Positions 7,132-11,245 of a DNA stretch of 11,245 nucleotides are shown in pieces (position 1 is the first letter of the stretch; each line of letters opens with the position of its first letter). The stretch is taken from positions 1 through 11,245 of the forward strand of contig CAZCFM010000120.1 of NCBI GenBank assembly GCA_964497855.1, in the 5' to 3' direction. The notes under the pieces are model-generated. The model saw only the letters and a list, made by a program, of their open reading frames with translations. It had not been told where the DNA came from and made no database searches. The stretch is from CAYLNG01 sp964497855. GTDB taxonomy: Bacteria > Verrucomicrobiota > Kiritimatiellia > SS1-B-03-39 > UBA6053. A program made the position numbers and the translations under genes.

Positions 7132-8093
7132 ACCCGGAAACCCAGTCCCTGCAAGAACTCCTCCTGCTCGCCCGCTCCGAAATCGGCAACGTCCTCCTCG
7201 GACAACGCGACGTCATCGATCAGTGTCTCACCGTCATCTTCTCCGGACAACACGCCCTGCTCGAAGGCGTTCCCGGCGTGGGCAAAACCCTGCTCGTCAA
7301 TACCCTCGCCCAGGTCCTCGGATGCGACTTCCAGCGTATCCAAATGACCCCCGACCTGATGCCCGCCGACATCATCGGCACCAACGTCTTCAGCCTGAAG
7401 GACCACAGCTTCACCCTCGTCAAAGGCCCCGTCTTCACCTCCTTCCTTCTTGCCGACGAAGTAAACCGCGCCCCCGCCAAAACCCAGTCCGCCCTTCTCC
7501 AGGCCATGCAGGAACGCGCCGTGGCCATTGACCGCGAGAACTTCGCCCTCGATCCCGCCTTCACCGTATTTGCCACCCAGAATCCGGTCGAACACGAAGG
7601 CACCTATCCCCTGCCCGAAGCCCAGAAAGACCGTTTCATGTTGAAGATCGATGTGAGTTATCCCGACGAAGACACTGAAAGCGACCTCGCCACCCGCGTG
7701 CTGGAGGGGCGCGCCCCCGAGATCGTCCTGCGCCAGGGAAGCCTCAAGCCCGTGCTCGCCGCCGGCCAGCTCCCCCGCGCCCGCGAATCCCTCCGCGCGG
7801 TGGCCGTGAAACCCGAACTCGTCCGCTACGCCGCGCAGATCATCCGCTCCACCCGCGGCAACGAAAACATCCTCGTCGGGGCCAGTCCCCGCGCCACTCT
7901 CGCCCTCCTGCTCGGCGCCCGCGTTTCCGCCGCCTTCGATGGACGCGACTTCGTAATTCCCGACGACATCAAAGCCCTCGTCTCCCCCGTCCTCAGCCAC
8001 CGCATCATCCTCCGCCCCGAATTCGAAATCGAAGGCATCACCATTGCCGAAGTGATTCAGGAAATTCTGCGCAGCGTCTCCGTGCCCCGCTGA
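7128..8093 (+). CDS. MoxR-family AAA+ ATPase
   Basis: This 321-aa protein has the usual MoxR length. Visible motifs in order are Walker A GVPGVGKT (47-54), Walker B FLLADE (106-111) followed by VNRAP, sensor 1 in ATQNPVEHEGTYPLPEAQKD (149-168, N152), an arginine finger R169, and sensor 2 GASPRA (251-256). All key residues for ATP binding and hydrolysis are intact. MoxR ATPases act as hexameric chaperones that remodel or activate partner proteins, often with a vWA-domain protein. The DUF58 gene directly downstream is the expected partner. The start ATG overlaps the previous stop (ATGA). The closest well-known group is the MoxR proper type, found with DUF58, rather than RavA, CbbQ or NorQ. The substrate is unknown, but nearly all neighbours are membrane proteins, suggesting it works at the inner face of the membrane. 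Confidence 0.96.
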   Translation: MNPETQSLQELLLLARSEIGNVLLGQRDVIDQCLTVIFSGQHALLEGVPGVGKTLLVNTLAQVLGCDFQRIQMTPDLMPADIIGTNVFSLKDHSFTLVKGPVFTSFLLADEVNRAPAKTQSALLQAMQERAVAIDRENFALDPAFTVFATQNPVEHEGTYPLPEAQKDRFMLKIDVSYPDEDTESDLATRVLEGRAPEIVLRQGSLKPVLAAGQLPRARESLRAVAVKPELVRYAAQIIRSTRGNENILVGASPRATLALLLGARVSAAFDGRDFVIPDDIKALVSPVLSHRIILRPEFEIEGITIAEVIQEILRSVSVPR

Positions 8094-8097
8094 CCCC

Positions 8098-9426
8098 ATG
8101 CTTCTTCCCTCCCGACGCCTGATTCTCCTCTCGCTGCTGCTCCTCCCGGCAGCGCTCCTGCCCGCGCTGCACGCGGGGACCCAGGGCATTTCCCTCGCCC
8201 TCGCTCTGCTCTTGCTCCTGCTCGCCCTCGTCGACGCTTCCCGCAGCCTCCACCTGCCTCCCGCCCTCCGCATCGGCTCCCTGCCGGACATCCGACAGGC
8301 CAAAAATCAGGAGGGACGTTTTTCCCTGCCCGTCCATTGCCTCCGCAGCCTGCCCTCCTGTCGACTCGGCATCGCCTTCCCCACGGAACTCGGCGCCACG
8401 GAGGATGTGAAGGAACTGGGACAGGGCCGCGAGGGCGAGCTGTTCCACATCGACTGGGATTTCCTCCCCCGCAAACGCGGCCTCTACAACGTCCGCCATG
8501 CCGTCGCCTGCCTGCCCAGCCCCCTCGGGCTCTGGGACATTCACCAAGCCCTGGAGGCGGAGCTGGAGTTTCATATTTACCCCGACCTCCGCCTCGAACG
8601 CCGCAGCCTCGCCAACCTCTTCCTCAACCGCGGCCTCGACGGCTCGCGACGCCAGCGCAGCATTGGACGCGGCCGCGACTACGACCAGATCCGCGAGTAC
8701 CGCCCTGGCGACACCCCGACCGACATCCACTGGAAAGCCTCCGCGAAGCGCTCCGTCCTCGTGGCCAAAACCTACCAGATCGAGCGCACCCAGGAACTCG
8801 TTCTCGCCATCGATCACTCCCGCCTCAGTGCCCGTCCTCATCCCCTGGAGCCCGGCGGCGAGGCCGAACCCGTGCTCGAACGCTACGTCGCCGCCGCCAA
8901 CCTCCTCGCCATGGCCGCCCTCCGCGAAGGCGACTTGTTCGGCCTCATGACCTTCGCCCGGACCACCGACTGCTTTGTGCGCGCCAGCTCCGGCGCGTCG
9001 CATCTCCGCACCCTCCAGAACAGCCTCTTCACCCTCCAACCCGAAAATGTGTACCCCGACATCGACGAATGGGTCCGCTTCACCCGCGTCAACCTCCGCC
9101 GACGCTCCCTGCTGATTCTTCTCACTGATCTCTCCGACGCCTCCACCTTCGAGCTGCTCGAAAAACGCATCCGCATCCTCAGCAGCATCCATGTCGTGGT
9201 CGTGGCCATGATTCCTCCACCGGGGGTCCATCCGCTGCTCGACAAACAGCATCCGCCTTCCGACCCCTGGACCGCTCTCGCCGGACACCTCATGTGGCGC
9301 GACCTGCAGCACTTCCGCACCCGCCTGCACGACATCGGCATCCCTCTGCTGCTCTCCGCCGCCTCGTCGCTGGTGCCCGAACTGGTCAACGAATACCTCC
9401 ACATCAAACAGCGGCAAAGCCTGTGA
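8098..9426 (+). CDS. DUF58 protein with vWA-like domain
   Basis: This 442-aa protein begins 4 nt after the moxR-like stop, the only junction in the operon without overlap. Two adjacent hydrophobic helices (about 8-24 and 30-46) anchor it. A beta-rich segment follows. The DUF58 signature GRGRDYDQIREYRPGDTPTD (190-209) comes next, then IHWKASAK (210-217), and then a vWA-like fold. Its metal site is partial: D239-H-S241 is kept, but position 243 is leucine instead of serine. LLTDLSD (341-347) offers the T343/D344 pair. DUF58 proteins are the standard neighbours of MoxR and are presumed to be its substrate or adaptor, by analogy with other MoxR/vWA pairs. Here it would present its vWA part to the ATPase in the cytosol. 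Confidence 0.94.
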   Translation: MLLPSRRLILLSLLLLPAALLPALHAGTQGISLALALLLLLLALVDASRSLHLPPALRIGSLPDIRQAKNQEGRFSLPVHCLRSLPSCRLGIAFPTELGATEDVKELGQGREGELFHIDWDFLPRKRGLYNVRHAVACLPSPLGLWDIHQALEAELEFHIYPDLRLERRSLANLFLNRGLDGSRRQRSIGRGRDYDQIREYRPGDTPTDIHWKASAKRSVLVAKTYQIERTQELVLAIDHSRLSARPHPLEPGGEAEPVLERYVAAANLLAMAALREGDLFGLMTFARTTDCFVRASSGASHLRTLQNSLFTLQPENVYPDIDEWVRFTRVNLRRRSLLILLTDLSDASTFELLEKRIRILSSIHVVVVAMIPPPGVHPLLDKQHPPSDPWTALAGHLMWRDLQHFRTRLHDIGIPLLLSAASSLVPELVNEYLHIKQRQSL

Positions 9427-10424
9427 TCGCAAACCTCAACCGCTTCATCCTTCGCCGTCGCCCGGACTGGGAGGAATACGAATCCCGCCTCCAGCGCCTG
9501 GAGGACGATGTCAGCCTGAGCCTCGACCTCGACGGCATTCAACGGCTGCGCTTTCTGCACGAAAGCGTTGCCGCCGACCTCATGCGCATCCGATCCTTCT
9601 CCGCCGAACCCGAAACCATCGCGTATCTCGAATCCCTTCTCGCCCGGGGCTTCGGATTTATCCACGAAAACCGCAATTTCCGCGGCGGTTTTTCCCCGCG
9701 CCGCGCCTTTGTGCGCTTTGCCGAAGTCGTGCGCGGCAACGCCGGGGCTTTTCTGCTTGTGCTGACATCACTGCTGCTCGGGGCCCTTCTCGGCGGCGTG
9801 TGGGTGGCGGTGGACCCTGACGTGAAAGAAGTCATTCTTCCCTTCCCGCACCTGCTCGGCAGCCCCTCCGACCGAGTCGCCGAAGAAGAATCTGCCGTGT
9901 CCTCCGTGTCCGAAGCCCACAGCAGCTTTGCCGCGCAACTGATGGCCAACAACATCCGCGTATCGATTCTCGTGTTGGTCCTCGGCATTTTCTACGGCGT
10001 GTTCACCCTCATTCTGGTTTTCTACAACGGCGTGATTCTCGGTGCGGTGATCGTGGATTATCTGCTGGCCGGCGAGGGCGTTTTTCTCGCCGCCTGGCTG
10101 CTGCCGCACGGCAGCGTGGAAATCCCGGCCATTCTTTTCTCGGCACAGGCCGGACTGCTCATCACCCGCGCCCTGATGTTCCAAGAGAAACGCCAATCCC
10201 TCGCCGCCCGTCTGCGCGGGATCCGCCCGGACATCACCGTGCTCATCGGCGGCGTGGTGCTGCTCCTCGTCTGGGCGGGCCTCATCGAATCGTTCTTTTC
10301 GCAATATCACGCGCCGGTACTGCCCTATTCGGCCAAAATCCTCTTTGGTGTTATTCAGTCCGCCGGACTCCTCGCCTGGCTGCTGCTCGCTGGCAAAGGG
10401 GAGAAAGGAGAGAAGAAGCCATGA
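9423..10424 (+). CDS. SpoIIM-family (stage II sporulation protein M-like) membrane protein
   Basis: This 333-aa protein starts at a GTG in a GTGA overlap. The frame is open upstream, but that part is within the DUF58 gene. Residues 1-105 are cytosolic and helical, beginning with the RRRPDWEEYESRLQRL pattern (11-26) common in this group. Hydrophobic helices lie near 107-130, 178-200, 203-226, 234-252, 270-290 and 303-323. The SpoIIM core is seen in MANNIRVSILVLVLGIFYGV (174-193) and LLPHGSVEIPAILFSAQAG (226-244), with the conserved H-G and E. Spore-forming bacteria use SpoIIM in forespore engulfment. The homologues outside Firmicutes, as here, occur in MoxR/DUF58/RDD clusters and have no established role, so nothing here implies sporulation. 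Confidence 0.93.
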   Translation: MIANLNRFILRRRPDWEEYESRLQRLEDDVSLSLDLDGIQRLRFLHESVAADLMRIRSFSAEPETIAYLESLLARGFGFIHENRNFRGGFSPRRAFVRFAEVVRGNAGAFLLVLTSLLLGALLGGVWVAVDPDVKEVILPFPHLLGSPSDRVAEEESAVSSVSEAHSSFAAQLMANNIRVSILVLVLGIFYGVFTLILVFYNGVILGAVIVDYLLAGEGVFLAAWLLPHGSVEIPAILFSAQAGLLITRALMFQEKRQSLAARLRGIRPDITVLIGGVVLLLVWAGLIESFFSQYHAPVLPYSAKILFGVIQSAGLLAWLLLAGKGEKGEKKP

Positions 10425-11194
10425 ACGTCAGCGATCCCCACCGCCTCGAACTGCTCACCGAAGACTCGGTCTCCTTCTCCGTCCGCCTGGCAACCCCCTT
10501 CGCCCGCGCCCTCGCCCTTGGCATCGACATGATCGTCATCGTCGGCATCCAGGCCATCCTCCAGATTCCGCTTCGACTGCTCGCCGCACTCGACGCCGAC
10601 ACGGCCAACGGCCTGGGCATCCTCCTCTTTTTCGCCTCCAATTTCGCCTATTTTCTCTTCTGCGAATGGGGCATGGCCGGACAAACCTACGGCAAACGCA
10701 TTCTCGGCCTCCGCGTCATGGACGACCAGGCCCGCCGACTGGTCTTCTCCCAAGTCCTCGTCCGCACCCTCTTCCGGGTCATCGACATGTTCCCCGTCTT
10801 CTATGCCGTCGGCGGCATCGCCTCCCTGCTCAATCCCCGCTTCCAGCGCCTGGGCGACATCGCCGCCGGCACTGTGGTCATCCGCATTCCCGACCTGCAA
10901 GCTCCCTTGCCCGGCGAACTCAAGGACCGCAAATACAATTCCTTCCGCGCCCACCCGCAGGTGGAGGCGCTGCTGCGACGCAACACCCTTCCCGAGGAAG
11001 CCGTCCTTCTTCTCGAAAGCCTCCATCGCCGCAGCGCCCTCGAACCCGGTGCCCGTGCCAAGGTCTTTCAACAGCTCGCCCGCCATTTCCAGAAACGCAC
11101 CCGTTTCCCCTCCGACCTCGTCGACAACCTCGGCGACGAAGCTTTTCTCCTCAACTGTCTCGACACCCTCACCCGCAACCAGCGGGAGCTGTGA
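10421..11194 (+). CDS. RDD-family membrane protein with C-terminal helical extension
   Basis: This is a 257-aa protein and the last gene of the operon. ATG is in an ATGA overlap, with AAAGGAG (10404-10410) 10 nt upstream. The RDD domain covers about 20-155: ARALALGID (28-36, with R29 and D36), a second helix pair around 66-84, GQTYGKRILGLRV (87-99), a third hydrophobic segment at 119-137, and RLGDIAAGTVVI (143-154) as the closing motif. Residues 165-257 form a charged, probably cytosolic helical tail rich in R, E and L. It is the second RDD protein of the operon, but unlike the first it has no GYF_2 or zinc ribbon. RDD genes next to SpoIIM and MoxR are common. The role here is unknown and may be structural or transport. 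Confidence 0.92.
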   Translation: MNVSDPHRLELLTEDSVSFSVRLATPFARALALGIDMIVIVGIQAILQIPLRLLAALDADTANGLGILLFFASNFAYFLFCEWGMAGQTYGKRILGLRVMDDQARRLVFSQVLVRTLFRVIDMFPVFYAVGGIASLLNPRFQRLGDIAAGTVVIRIPDLQAPLPGELKDRKYNSFRAHPQVEALLRRNTLPEEAVLLLESLHRRSALEPGARAKVFQQLARHFQKRTRFPSDLVDNLGDEAFLLNCLDTLTRNQREL

Positions 11195-11208
11195 AACGAC
11201 GGGCGCAG

Positions 11209-11226
11209 CTCCGGAGTACCGGAGTA
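11209..11226. repeat. Tandem 8-mer CCGGAGTA x2, also able to fold as a short hairpin
   Basis: CCGGAGTA is repeated back to back at 11211-11218 and 11219-11226, starting 16 nt after the stop of the last gene. The same bases can pair as CTCCGG / CCGGAG (11209-11214 with 11219-11224) around an AGTA loop. No U-run follows, so a Rho-independent terminator is doubtful. It could equally be part of the control region of the next gene, given the operator-like sequence right after it. Confidence 0.5.
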
Positions 11227-11228
11227 GT

Positions 11229-11245
11229 ATATTGCAACAGTTACA
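11229..11245 (-). repeat. Right copy of the 17-bp inverted repeat with operator-like palindrome
   Basis: The last 17 bases, read on the minus strand, equal positions 7-23 exactly. Read on the plus strand they contain TTGCAACAGTTACA, the same palindromic operator type as the left edge, missing the final base of the 15-mer because the window ends. TATATT at 11228-11233 could be a -10 for a rightward gene outside the window, but no -35 is seen. In both places the site faces outward in the same relative orientation. Confidence 0.8.

Noticed and set aside
5875..9432. Very long open frames on the minus strand opposite the DUF4350, MoxR and DUF58 genes (5875-7113, 6732-8303, 8038-9432)
   Set aside because: They mirror the GC-rich third codon positions of the plus-strand genes, have low-complexity glycine, alanine and glutamate-rich translations and no recognisable domain. 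The plus-strand proteins carry clear family motifs.
9423..10424. Evidence for a sporulating organism from the SpoIIM-like gene
   Set aside because: SpoIIM-family proteins beside MoxR, DUF58 and RDD genes are widespread in non-sporulating bacteria; no other sporulation gene is present.
11209..11224. Rho-independent terminator
   Set aside because: The stem is only 6 bp and no run of T follows it; a repeat entry is given instead.
7..11245. Composite transposon or integrative element bounded by terminal inverted repeats
   Set aside because: The 17-bp repeats are palindromic operator-like sites, no transposase, integrase or resolvase lies between them, and the genes inside are a standard housekeeping-like neighbourhood. 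Kept only as an alternative in the findings.

Overview
The window is GC-rich, with strong G/C preference at third codon positions. It looks like a chromosomal piece of a free-living bacterium, most plausibly from the Planctomycetes-Verrucomicrobia-Lentisphaerae (PVC) assemblage. That guess rests on a GYF_2-type domain, B-box-like zinc fingers in small membrane proteins, and a pectate-lyase-like beta-helix protein beside a MoxR/DUF58/SpoIIM/RDD cluster. No rRNA, tRNA, marker gene, transposase, integrase, CRISPR array or phage gene is present, so the taxonomy is inference only.

Layout. Positions 1-70 are an AT-rich intergenic strip with a leftward promoter candidate, a 13-bp direct repeat and a palindromic operator-like site. 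Positions 71-2047 (minus) encode one 658-aa protein with a Pectate_lyase_3-like beta-helix and no signal peptide. A 184-bp divergent intergenic region (2048-2231) separates it from a tightly packed plus-strand operon of ten genes (2232-11194). Eight of the nine junctions overlap (seven ATGA/GTGA overlaps of 4 nt, one overlap of 7 nt) and the ninth is a 4-nt gap. The last 51 bases hold a tandem 8-mer/hairpin and an inverted copy of the left-edge operator sequence.

The operon, in order: GYF_2 + zinc-ribbon + RDD membrane protein; zinc-ribbon/B-box-like finger membrane protein; a small two-helix membrane protein with an interrupted soluble domain (possibly PH-like); a second B-box-like finger membrane protein; a polytopic membrane protein fused to a DUF4129-like domain; a DUF4350-like protein; MoxR AAA+ ATPase; DUF58 (vWA-like); SpoIIM-family membrane protein; RDD membrane protein. 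The second half (DUF4129, DUF4350, MoxR, DUF58, SpoIIM, RDD) is a recurring bacterial neighbourhood of unknown molecular function. By analogy with better studied MoxR/vWA pairs it probably forms an ATP-driven chaperone or remodelling system at the membrane. The first four genes are an unusual upstream extension, translationally coupled to the core. They add cytosolic GYF-like and zinc-finger modules on membrane anchors, so they are the best candidates for previously undescribed accessory subunits.

The clearest non-coding signal is a 17-bp sequence present once at each extreme end of the window, in inverted orientation. It contains a near-perfect palindrome (TTGyAACwGTTrCAA) resembling a LacI- or GntR-type operator and points outward at both ends. 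This suggests that the genes just outside the window share a regulator.
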